Of a stretch of 64,000 nt of DNA, positions 34,231-41,298 are shown in pieces; position 1 is the stretch's first letter; every line of letters begins with the position of its first letter. Made by a program: the position numbers and the translations under genes. The notes beneath the pieces were generated by a model. It did no database searches. It had not been told where the DNA came from and saw only the letters and a list, made by a program, of their open reading frames with translations. The DNA is from Streptomyces sp. NBC_01304 (GTDB lineage Bacteria > Actinomycetota > Actinomycetes > Streptomycetales > Streptomycetaceae), in contig NZ_CP109055.1 in the NCBI RefSeq assembly GCF_035975855.1, forward strand, positions 5,766,001-5,830,000, given 5' to 3'.

Positions 34231-35811
34231 TTACTCCGCGACCTCGTCGTGGTCGGAGTGCAGGCCGCCGCCGCTGCCGTCGCCGCCCGTGGTGGGCTTG
34301 GACACGACCGGCTTGCCGAGCGAGCTCAGGTCGTGGGCGTACGTGCCCACGGAGTTGGCGATGACACCGATGTTGATGCCGAACGCCTTCATGTTGATGT
34401 TCTTCAGGTCGTCGCACTTGGCGTGGTAGCAGGAGTCGTACGCGACCCCGGCGGTGCCGCCGAACAGCTTGGCCTGGTTCTCGGTCTTGACGCCCTCGGC
34501 GCCGGTGAAGGTGCCGCCGGAGGGGATGCCGACCTCGATGAACGGACCGTAGTCGGAGCGGCCGGAGAAGTCCGTGCCCTCGTGCGGCTCGCCCTTGGAG
34601 TCGAGGAACTCGTTGATGTCGCGCTCGAGTTGGGCCGAGCCCTCGGGGCCGGGGCCCGAGCCCTCGCCGTCCGAGTCGTCACCGTCGTAGATGAACTGGC
34701 CGTAGTTCGGCGAGGCGATCATGTCGAAGTTCAGATAGAGCTTGATCTGCTTCTTCTGCGCCTCGGTGAGCCGGGAGACGTACGACTCCGAGCCGACCAG
34801 GCCGAGCTCCTCGGCCGACCAGAAGGCGAACTTCACCTTGTTGCGCGGCTGCTTGCCGTGCCGGGTGTTCTCGGCGAGCTCGTCGGCGACCTCTAGGAGG
34901 CCGGCCGTGCCGGAGCCGTTGTCGTTGATGCCGGGGCCCGCGGTGACCGAGTCGAGGTGGGCGCCGAGGAACACGGTGTTGTCCGCGCTGCCGCCGCGGG
35001 TCTCCGCGATCACGTTCTTCGTCGTACGGGTCTCCAGCAGCTGGCGGACCTCGAAGTTGACCGTGACCTCGCCCGCCGCGACATCGGCCGCGAGGGCCGT
35101 GCCCTCGGCCTGGCTGAGGCCGGCCGTCGGGATCCTGCCGTCCTTCGGGTCGCCGAGGGTGCCGGACAGGGCGCCCTCGGTGTTGTTGTAGATGATCGCG
35201 CCGACGGCGCCCGCCTCGGACGCCGCGATCTGCTTCTGCGCGAAGGTGCAGCCGCCGCGCTTGATCAGGGCGATCTTGCCGGTGAAGGCGCCGGCCGCGT
35301 AGTCGGTGGCCTCGCAGCCGGACGTGGCGTCCACGGTCGCGGCCGCGAGCGCGGCCTTGATGCCGCCCTCCGGCGTGGACTTCGTGTACGTCATCGCCGC
35401 GATGCCGAGAGCGCGCGGCGTGGGCGTGAGGACGGACGCCTTCTCGGCGAGCGTCTCGGTGTACGTGAAGTCGAAGGTGTCGTAACTGACCTTGTAGCCG
35501 GCCTTCTTGAGCACCTTGTAGACGTATTCGGCGGACTTCTCGTGGCCCGGCGTGCCGGCCGCGCGGTTGCCGCCGTTGGCATCGGCTATGGCCTGCAGCG
35601 CCTTCAGGTGCTTGTAGGCGTCCTTCGCGGACGACTCCCTGACCAGCTTCTTCGAGAGGTTCTTGGCGTCCTTGGCAGGGTTGCCGTGGTGGCCGTGACC
35701 GCCGCCGTGGGCTCCGGCCGTGCCGGCGGAGGCGAGCAGCAGCGGAGTCGCGAGCGCGACGGCGGCGAGGGCCGCGACGGATCTGCGCGAGGTCTTGGGT
35801 GATGCGTTCAC
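34231..35811 (-). CDS. Secreted M28-family aminopeptidase with PA domain
   Basis: This 526-residue exoenzyme has a signal peptide (RRSVAALAAVALATPLLLAS, cleavage after AGAHA-type site near 35). A protease-associated domain lies at about 160-245 (GKIALIKRGGCTFAQKQIAA). The M28 catalytic core follows at about 265-495: zinc ligands in FLGAHLDSV (His, with Asp in the next motif), INDNGSGTAGLLE, catalytic Glu in SAEELGL, NFDMIASP and YHAKCDD. It resembles Streptomyces aminopeptidases that trim peptides outside the cell using two zinc ions. It is monocistronic, with 92 bp to a convergent terminator. Confidence 0.93.
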   Translation of the reverse strand: MNASPKTSRRSVAALAAVALATPLLLASAGTAGAHGGGHGHHGNPAKDAKNLSKKLVRESSAKDAYKHLKALQAIADANGGNRAAGTPGHEKSAEYVYKVLKKAGYKVSYDTFDFTYTETLAEKASVLTPTPRALGIAAMTYTKSTPEGGIKAALAAATVDATSGCEATDYAAGAFTGKIALIKRGGCTFAQKQIAASEAGAVGAIIYNNTEGALSGTLGDPKDGRIPTAGLSQAEGTALAADVAAGEVTVNFEVRQLLETRTTKNVIAETRGGSADNTVFLGAHLDSVTAGPGINDNGSGTAGLLEVADELAENTRHGKQPRNKVKFAFWSAEELGLVGSESYVSRLTEAQKKQIKLYLNFDMIASPNYGQFIYDGDDSDGEGSGPGPEGSAQLERDINEFLDSKGEPHEGTDFSGRSDYGPFIEVGIPSGGTFTGAEGVKTENQAKLFGGTAGVAYDSCYHAKCDDLKNINMKAFGINIGVIANSVGTYAHDLSSLGKPVVSKPTTGGDGSGGGLHSDHDEVAE

Positions 35812-35952
35812 AGAGGTCCTTCCCCGGGGATGTGCGAACGAGGTGGGAGGGACGGTAGCGATCCGTGCGGCCTTCGAAAAGGGGTTACCTGCAACTCCTG
35901 TTCGGTTTCGCCGGATTGGCCCCGCATGTACCGCGCATGCGGGGCCACCTGG

Positions 35953-36105
35953 TCAATTCCGGTTACGTGGAGTTGATCCTTCCGGTTCTGGGCGGGTCTC
36001 GGCCGGCTGCTCGGCCTGCTGTTCCTGCTCGGGCCGGCTCTTCTCGTTGCGTACGGCTTCGGCACGCAGCAGGGCGTGCAGGGCCGCGTAGGGATCGATG
36101 GGCAT
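35953..36105 (-). CDS. Conserved short polar protein (50 residues)
   Basis: The minus-strand frame from ATG 36105 reads MPIDPYAALHALLRAEAVRN, then a Glu/Gln/Pro-rich tail to TGA at 35953. AAGGAC lies 6 nt before the ATG. MPIDPYAALNALLRAEA-like short proteins recur in Streptomyces, as I recall. It is too short for standard ORF calling. The function is unknown. Confidence 0.6.
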   Translation of the reverse strand: MPIDPYAALHALLRAEAVRNEKSRPEQEQQAEQPAETRPEPEGSTPRNRN

Positions 36106-36156
36106 GGGGGTGTCCTTGCGCTGGTTCGTCCGACTGGTCCTTGGATGGCGGGACCG

Positions 36157-36477
36157 TCAGCAGCGCAGGACGGGCGAGTGCTGTGGGCAGGCGCTCCGTG
36201 CGGGGTGAGGGGCGGGCGTGACCTGCGGGGGTGCCGGGCGGTGGGGCACGGCCGGGCGCTCGGTGGGGCGGGGCACGACGCGGCGGGCCGGGATCCGTGA
36301 CTCGGTGTCGGACGCGGCGTCGACGTACGCCTCGGAACCGGCCTCACCGGACACGGCGTACACCGGGGCGACCGCTTGGGCGGGGACGGTCACCAGGGCC
36401 GTGGAGAGCAGCGCGACCAGCACGACGAGGGCCCTGGAGACCCACGGGACGTACCGGAACGCACTCATGGGACTCAT
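36157..36477 (-). CDS. Small secreted or membrane-anchored protein
   Basis: This 106-residue protein has a hydrophobic N-terminus (RALVVLVALLSTALVTVPAQ, then AVA) that acts as a signal or anchor, followed by a short acidic part and a Pro/Arg-rich tail with two Cys near the end (SACPQHSPVLRC). ATG 36477 is chosen; a second ATG three codons later is possible. It lies 51 bp upstream of the 50-residue gene on the same strand and may share its transcript. No family is recognised. Confidence 0.55.
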   Translation of the reverse strand: MSPMSAFRYVPWVSRALVVLVALLSTALVTVPAQAVAPVYAVSGEAGSEAYVDAASDTESRIPARRVVPRPTERPAVPHRPAPPQVTPAPHPARSACPQHSPVLRC

Positions 36478-36486
36478 GTCCCCGGG

Positions 36487-36527
36487 CCGGGCGGATCCGC
36501 ACCGCGACCGGTGGCAGATCCGCCCGG
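36487..36527. terminator. Hairpin between glxR-like gene and small secreted gene
   Basis: CCGGGCGGATC (36487-36497) pairs exactly with GATCCGCCCGG (36517-36527). It lies downstream of the oxopropionate reductase gene and upstream of the next minus-strand gene. Confidence 0.5.
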
Positions 36528-36539
36528 AAGGCGTACGCG

Positions 36540-36617
36540 TATGCCTATGAACTGCGCGCATACGCCTGCGATCTATGCGTACACCTGCGAGCTATGCGTA
36601 CGCCTGCGAACTAGGCG
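36540..36617. repeat. 19-bp minisatellite overlapping the reductase stop codon
   Basis: Three 19-bp units of the form TACGCCTGCGA-x-CTATGCG (36561-36579, 36580-36598, 36599-36617) follow a degenerate 21-bp unit. The last unit contains the TAG of the reductase gene (36611-36613). Confidence 0.8.
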
Positions 36618-37495
36618 TCCGCGTCGCCGCTCAGGCGCTGCACGCCCTTCAGGAGCACGGAGTGGTCGAGGTCGCCCCAGCCCTGGGCCCGGGCGGAGGC
36701 GATCAGTTGGGCCGCGACCGCGCCGACCGGCAGGACCGCGCCGACGGAGCGGGCCGCGTCCGTGACGATGCCCATGTCCTTGTGGTGCAGGTCGACCTTG
36801 AAGCCCGGCTGGTAGTCCTGGAGCAGGAAGTTGTCCATCTTGCGGGTCAGGACGGTGGAGCCGGCGAGCCCGCCGTTCAGGACTTCGAGGGCCGCCTTCA
36901 GGTCGACGCCGGACTTCTCGAGGAAGTTCACGGCCTCGGCGCAGGCCTGCAGATTGATCGAGACGATCAGCTGGTTCGCGGCCTTCACGGTCTGGCCGGC
37001 GCCGTGCGGACCGCAGTGCACGATCGTCTTGCCCATCGCCTGAAGGACCGGCACGGCCGCGTCGAAGTCGGCCTTCTCGCCGCCGACCATGATGGAGAGC
37101 ACGGCCTCGATCGCGCCCGCCTCGCCGCCGGAGACCGGGGCGTCCAGGACGCGGATGCCCTTGGCGGCGGCCTTCTCGGCCAGCTCGATCGAGGTCTGCG
37201 GGGTGATGGAGGAGTGGTCGATGAGGAGGGCGCCCGAGGGCGCGTTCTCCAGGATGCCGTCCTGGCCGTACGCGACCGCCTCGACCTGCGGGGACGCGGG
37301 CACCATGGTGATCACGACATCGGCGTCCCGGACGGCCTCGGCGATGGTGGCGGCCGCCGTGCCGCCGGCCTCGACGAGCGGGGCGGTCTTCTCCGGGCTG
37401 CGGTTCCAGCCGGTGACCGTGTGGCCCGCGCGCACCGGGTTGATGGCCATCGGGCTGCCCATGATGCCGAGGCCGATGAAGCCGATCTTCGCCAT
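36611..37495 (-). CDS. glxR: 2-hydroxy-3-oxopropionate (tartronate semialdehyde) reductase
   Basis: This 294-residue 3-hydroxyacid dehydrogenase family enzyme reduces tartronate semialdehyde to glycerate with NAD(P)H in the glyoxylate/allantoin route. The N-terminal Rossmann motif is IGFIGLGIMGSPMA, the substrate motif DAPVSGGEAGA lies at about 120, and the catalytic Lys lies in GQTVKAANQLI at about 170. Partners such as gcl and hyi are not next to it. AGGGA is 7 nt before ATG 37495. Two operator-like palindromes and a 17-bp duplication precede the gene, and the last codons lie in a minisatellite. Other beta-hydroxyacid dehydrogenases look similar, so the substrate is likely rather than certain. 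Confidence 0.85.
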   Translation of the reverse strand: MAKIGFIGLGIMGSPMAINPVRAGHTVTGWNRSPEKTAPLVEAGGTAAATIAEAVRDADVVITMVPASPQVEAVAYGQDGILENAPSGALLIDHSSITPQTSIELAEKAAAKGIRVLDAPVSGGEAGAIEAVLSIMVGGEKADFDAAVPVLQAMGKTIVHCGPHGAGQTVKAANQLIVSINLQACAEAVNFLEKSGVDLKAALEVLNGGLAGSTVLTRKMDNFLLQDYQPGFKVDLHHKDMGIVTDAARSVGAVLPVGAVAAQLIASARAQGWGDLDHSVLLKGVQRLSGDADA

Positions 37496-37514
37496 TGCCG
37501 TGTCCCTGCTTCCG

Positions 37515-37548
37515 TTAAGTCCGCACGTCCATTAAGTCCGCACGTCCA
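37515..37548. repeat. Exact 17-bp tandem duplication in the glxR leader
   Basis: TTAAGTCCGCACGTCCA occurs twice in a row (37515-37531 and 37532-37548) between the operators and the start codon. Confidence 0.9.
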
Positions 37549-37553
37549 TTGAT

Positions 37554-37588
37554 TTCCGCTATACGGAACCAATTCTCCGTTTTACGGA
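37554..37588. promoter_or_regulatory. Twin operator palindromes upstream of glxR
   Basis: TTCCGCTATACGGAA (37554-37568) and TCCGTTTTACGGA (37576-37588) share the form TCCG-N5-CGGA. Their centres are 21 bp apart, two helical turns. IclR-family regulators such as AllR, which control glyoxylate genes, bind sites of this kind, but no regulator gene is adjacent. Confidence 0.6.
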
Positions 37589-37608
37589 ATCACGTGGGCC
37601 TGGTGGGG

Positions 37609-38235
37609 TCAAGCCTTGGCGGCCTTGGCCGCCGCCTTCGCCTCCTGCTTGAAGGCCCGCACCTTCACCAGGGACTCGGGTCCCGTGATGTCCGCCGCCG
37701 ACCGGTAGGAGCCCGCCTCGCCGTACGCGCCCGCCGCCTCGCGCCAGCCCTTGGGGCGTACGCCGTACTGCTTGCCGAGGAGCGCCAGGAAGATCCGCGC
37801 CTTCTGGTCGCCGTAGCCGGGCAGCGCCTTCAGGCGGGCCAGGAGCTCCTTGCCGGTCGCCGCGTCGGACCAGAGCGCGGTCGGGTCGCCGTCGTACTCG
37901 TCGACCAGGTACTGGCACAGCTGCTGCACCCGCTTGGCCATCGAGCCCGGGTAACGGTGCACGGCCGGCTTGGTCTTGAGCAGTTCGGCGAAGGCGTCCG
38001 GGTCGTACGCCGCGATGTCGTGGGCGTCGAGATCGTCCGCCTCCATGCGCCCGGCGATGGTGTGCGGGCCCGCGAAGGCCCACTCCATCGGGATCTGCTG
38101 GTCGAGCAGCATGCCGACCAGGGCTGCCAGGGGGCTGCGGCCCAGCAGTTCGTCGGCCTCGGGCTGCTGTGCGAGATGGATCTCGGGGTGGGTCGCGGCG
38201 GTCTTCTTCGCGGTCTTCTTGGCTGCTCCGGTCAT
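37609..38235 (-). CDS. HhH-GPD superfamily base-excision repair protein
   Basis: This 208-residue DNA glycosylase-like protein has a helix-hairpin-helix (LPGYGDQKARIFLALLGKQY at about 140-160) and the surrounding helices of the HhH-GPD fold (SPLAALVGMLLDQQIPMEWA). The Lys and Asp of the classical active site are not clearly in place, so activity is uncertain; actinobacteria carry this short version widely. The C-terminus and N-terminus are Lys/Ala-rich. The start is 46 bp from a perfect palindrome made of two DnaA-box-like sequences. Confidence 0.82.
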   Translation of the reverse strand: MTGAAKKTAKKTAATHPEIHLAQQPEADELLGRSPLAALVGMLLDQQIPMEWAFAGPHTIAGRMEADDLDAHDIAAYDPDAFAELLKTKPAVHRYPGSMAKRVQQLCQYLVDEYDGDPTALWSDAATGKELLARLKALPGYGDQKARIFLALLGKQYGVRPKGWREAAGAYGEAGSYRSAADITGPESLVKVRAFKQEAKAAAKAAKA

Positions 38236-38280
38236 GCCTCGATGATCGCGCCCCGGGATGCGGCGTGCATGCGTACCCCC

Positions 38281-38298
38281 TTGTCCACAGGCCTGTGG
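38281..38298. promoter_or_regulatory. Palindrome with a perfect DnaA box
   Basis: TTGTCCACA at 38281-38289 equals the Streptomyces DnaA-box consensus. It forms the left half of the 18-bp perfect palindrome GTCCACAGGCCTGTGGAC (38283-38300). A third GTGTCCACT lies at 38329-38337. The site is in the divergent region between the HhH-GPD and STAS genes. Confidence 0.5.
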
Positions 38299-38446
38299 AC
38301 GGGAGCGGATGTGCGCCGGACGTACATGTGTCCACTCTCCGTACGCGGCTTGCCCGACAGGACTACTCTGCGTATGCGGCGCCCCCAGACCCCGGCTTCG
38401 TCCGCTCGACGACTACGGGAGAAGCCTCCTCAGGAGATGGGGATCA

Positions 38447-38815
38447 ATGGCCACGGAACACTCCGTGCACCTCGCGCCGAACGGCACTTATCGCGTGGTG
38501 CGCGCCGATGGTGAGCTCGATCTGGCGACGGCCGGTGAATTCGGAGCGCGGCTGCACGATGCCGAAGCACTCGGTCCCTGGTACTCGGCCCGGCTGATCG
38601 TGGACCTGAGTGCCGTGACGTTCATAGACGGCAGTGTGCTTCCCGCACTGCTCGGCGCGGAGGAACGTTCGGTTCGCGAGGGCGGCTGGACCAGGATTGT
38701 TTACACTCGGCGCAGCATCTCGATGCTGTTCAGGGTCGCCGGGCTCATGGACCGCTTTCCCCCTTACGCAACCGTGCCGGACGCATGGCGCGGCATAGTC
38801 TCCGATGTCCCTTGA
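38447..38815 (+). CDS. STAS-domain anti-sigma factor antagonist
   Basis: This 122-residue protein is a single STAS domain: a first strand GTYRVVRADGELDLATAGEF, the core LIVDLSAVTFIDGSVLPALL and a final amphipathic helix. The phosphorylatable Ser in FIDGSVL follows the usual Asp-x-Ser pattern, so an RsbW-type kinase could control it. No anti-sigma kinase is adjacent. ATG 38447 is preferred; a GGGG-containing site precedes it. Two GAF-ANTAR regulators follow, starting 24 bp after the stop, and probably share the transcript. Confidence 0.85.
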   Translation: MATEHSVHLAPNGTYRVVRADGELDLATAGEFGARLHDAEALGPWYSARLIVDLSAVTFIDGSVLPALLGAEERSVREGGWTRIVYTRRSISMLFRVAGLMDRFPPYATVPDAWRGIVSDVP

Positions 38816-38839
38816 GGCCCGGGAAGCAGGCGAGTTGCG

Positions 38840-39544
38840 GTGGTCAGTGCCCGGATGGCAGATGTCCTCCGTCTCCTCCGCCCCGGCGTGGGTGTGCCGC
38901 ACGACCACTCCTCCATGTGCGCCGAAGCGCTCGGCGTGACCGGCCTGGCCGTCTCGCTCGTCCTGGAGCACGGACACACGGAGCTCGTGTGGTGCTCGGG
39001 CCCGGAGAGTGCGGCCTTCGAGGACGTGCAGTTCACCCTCGGGACGGGCCCGGGGCCCGATGCGATCAGGTCGGGCGAGGCCGTGCTCACGCCCGACCTG
39101 AAGACGGTGTCGGCACAGCGCTGGCCGGCGCTGCTCGCCGAGCTGAACGGTCATGCCGTGGGCTCCGTCTTCAGTTTCCCGCTGGTCGTCGGTGCGATCC
39201 GGGTGGGCGTGATGACGATGGTGCAGTCCTCGCCGCACATGCTGACCCAGGAACAGACCAGTGACGCGCTGGTGCTCAGCTATGCACTGACCGCGTTGTT
39301 CCTGGGCGGCCGGGACCAGGACGAGGACCCGCACGTGCTGCGCCGGGCCGTGGTGCACCAGGCGACCGGCATGGTCAGCGTGCAGCTGGGGGTGAGCCTG
39401 GCCGAGGCCCTGCTCAGGCTGCGCGGGCACGCGTACAGCACGGGACGTCCTGTCGGTGAAATCGCCGAGGACGTGGTAGCCAGGCGGCTCCGCTTGGACG
39501 ACGATGAGAACGGGCCTCGTTCGCCCGAAGGTGAGAGGGGATGA
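38840..39544 (+). CDS. GAF-ANTAR RNA-binding antiterminator (first of two)
   Basis: This 234-residue protein has a GAF-like sensor (about 20-150: SLVLEHGHTELVWCSGPESA, GTGPGPDAIRSGEAVLTPDL) and a C-terminal ANTAR domain (about 165-225: VVHQATGMVSVQLGVSLAEA, ending LRLRGHAYSTGRPVGEIAEDVV). ANTAR domains bind paired RNA hairpins and prevent transcription termination. GTG 38840 is the start with a weak ribosome-binding site. It overlaps the next gene by 4 bp (ATGA). Confidence 0.85.
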   Translation: MVSARMADVLRLLRPGVGVPHDHSSMCAEALGVTGLAVSLVLEHGHTELVWCSGPESAAFEDVQFTLGTGPGPDAIRSGEAVLTPDLKTVSAQRWPALLAELNGHAVGSVFSFPLVVGAIRVGVMTMVQSSPHMLTQEQTSDALVLSYALTALFLGGRDQDEDPHVLRRAVVHQATGMVSVQLGVSLAEALLRLRGHAYSTGRPVGEIAEDVVARRLRLDDDENGPRSPEGERG

Positions 39545-40284
39545 GCGTGATGGCCCGCGAACAACGCCTTACCGAGGTCTTTGTGGAGGTGGCGGACTCC
39601 CTGATCGACGACTTCGACGTGATCGACCTGCTGCAGGTCCTTTCCGCCCGTTGTGTGGAGCTGCTCGACGTCTCGGCCGCCGGGATCATGCTCGCCGATC
39701 AGCACGGCGACCTGCAGATGATCGCCGCGTCCGACGAGCGGGCCCGGCTGCTCGAACTGTTCGCGCTGCAGCACGACCAGGGGCCGTGCGTGGCGTGCTA
39801 CCGGAGCGGGCAGCCGCGGACCAACATCCAACTCGCCGCCGCCGAGGCCACGTTGGGCTGGACGGTCTTCGCCCAGCGGGCGCTGGATTCGGGGTACGTC
39901 ATCACGCACGCCCTGCCGTTGCGTCTGCGGGACCGGGTGGTGGGGGCGCTCAACCTCTTCCACAGCGAGCCGCGCCTGCTGACGCCCGAGGACGTCCGGC
40001 TCGGACAGGCCCTCGCCGATGTGGCGACCATCGCGCTCCTTCAGCAGCGCACGCTCGAACAGAGCTACATGGAGCGCGGGCAGCTGCAGGCCGCGCTCAA
40101 CAGCCGCATCGTGATCGAGCAGGTCAAGGGGATTCTGGCCGAGCGCTGGGGCGTCTCCGTCGACGAGGCCTTCGGGGCCTTCCGGGCCTATGCGCGGGCG
40201 AAGCAGCTGCGGCTGTCCGACCTGGGGCGGGAGGTCGTCGAGGGCACCTTCGACACGGCGAGGCTGCCGCGGCCCGGGGCTTAG
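39541..40284 (+). CDS. GAF-ANTAR RNA-binding antiterminator (second of two)
   Basis: This 247-residue paralogue has a GAF domain (about 25-165: VIDLLQVLSARCVELLDVSA, GIMLADQHGDLQMIAASDER, QGPCVACYRSGQPRTNIQLA) and an ANTAR domain (about 175-235: SRIVIEQVKGILAERWGVSV, DEAFGAFRAYARAKQLRLSD). The Cys pair in GPCVACY is typical of these GAF domains. It is translationally coupled to the preceding paralogue; the two may form a heterodimer. It is 90 bp before the metal-transporter genes. Confidence 0.88.
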   Translation: MSVMAREQRLTEVFVEVADSLIDDFDVIDLLQVLSARCVELLDVSAAGIMLADQHGDLQMIAASDERARLLELFALQHDQGPCVACYRSGQPRTNIQLAAAEATLGWTVFAQRALDSGYVITHALPLRLRDRVVGALNLFHSEPRLLTPEDVRLGQALADVATIALLQQRTLEQSYMERGQLQAALNSRIVIEQVKGILAERWGVSVDEAFGAFRAYARAKQLRLSDLGREVVEGTFDTARLPRPGA

Positions 40285-40374
40285 AGGCCCAGGGGCCGCT
40301 GAGGGGGGCGATGACCAGCCCCGCCCGGCCGTCAGCTGTGGTGGGGGTGGGGCCCCCGTGGTCGACTTGTCCGT

Positions 40375-41298
40375 ATGGGCCATGATCATGGGGCGCCGAG
40401 TGCCGCGGCCGGCACGCTGAGCGGTACGTACCGCAAGCGCCTGGTGTGGACCATCTGCATCAGCGTGTTCATCACCCTGCTCCAGGTGGTCGGCGGGCTG
40501 CTCTCCGGGAGCCTCGCGCTGCTCGCCGACGCCGCGCACAGCATGACCGACGCGATCGGCGTCTCGCTCGCACTCGGGGCCATCACCCTCGCCCAGCGGG
40601 CGCCCACGCCGCGGCGGACCTTCGGGTTCTACCGGGTGGAGATCTTCTCCGCCGTGCTCAACGCGCTGCTGCTGCTCGGCATCTTCGTCTGGGTGCTGAT
40701 CTCGGCGATCAAGCGGTTCAACGAGCCCGTCGAGGTGCAGGGCGGACTGACCATGGTCGTCGCCGTGCTCGGGCTCGCCGCCAATCTGGTGGGCCTGTGG
40801 ATGCTGCGGGACGCCAAGGACCACTCGCTGAACCTGCGCGGGGCGTATCTCGAAGTGCTCGGGGACGCGCTCGGGTCGGTGGCCGTCATCGTCGGTGCCG
40901 CGATCATCTTCTTCACCGGGTGGCAGGCCGCCGACCCGATCGCGGCGATCGTCATCGGACTGCTGATCGTGCCCAGGTCCTTCTCGCTGCTCAAGGACGC
41001 CGCCCATGTGCTGCTCGAGGCGACGCCGCAGGACATGGACCTCGCGGAGGTGCGGCGCCATCTGCTCGACGAGGGCGGCGTCGTCGACGTACACGATCTG
41101 CATGCCTGGACCGTGACTTCGGGGATGCCGGTCCTGACGGCGCACGTCGTGGTGGACCCGGACACGTTGCGGGCCGAGGACCAGGGGCAGCTCCTTGGCC
41201 GGCTGCAGGGGTGCCTCGGCGATCACTTCGACGTGGCGCATTCGACGCTGCAGCTGGAACCCGTCGGGCATGTCGAAGGAGGGCATCTTCATGAGTGA
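40375..41298 (+). CDS. CDF-family zinc/cobalt exporter
   Basis: This 307-residue cation diffusion facilitator has six membrane helices and a cytoplasmic C-terminal domain. The zinc site of helix 2 is ADAAHSMTDAIGVSLAL (His-x3-Asp) and that of helix 5 is LEVLGDALGSVAVIVGA (with one His replaced by Asp-x3-Gly pattern). The N-terminus MGHDHG and the tail EGGHLHE are metal-binding. It would export zinc or a similar ion by proton antiport. Its last 8 bp overlap the mgtE start, so the two are coupled. Confidence 0.9.
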   Translation: MGHDHGAPSAAAGTLSGTYRKRLVWTICISVFITLLQVVGGLLSGSLALLADAAHSMTDAIGVSLALGAITLAQRAPTPRRTFGFYRVEIFSAVLNALLLLGIFVWVLISAIKRFNEPVEVQGGLTMVVAVLGLAANLVGLWMLRDAKDHSLNLRGAYLEVLGDALGSVAVIVGAAIIFFTGWQAADPIAAIVIGLLIVPRSFSLLKDAAHVLLEATPQDMDLAEVRRHLLDEGGVVDVHDLHAWTVTSGMPVLTAHVVVDPDTLRAEDQGQLLGRLQGCLGDHFDVAHSTLQLEPVGHVEGGHLHE

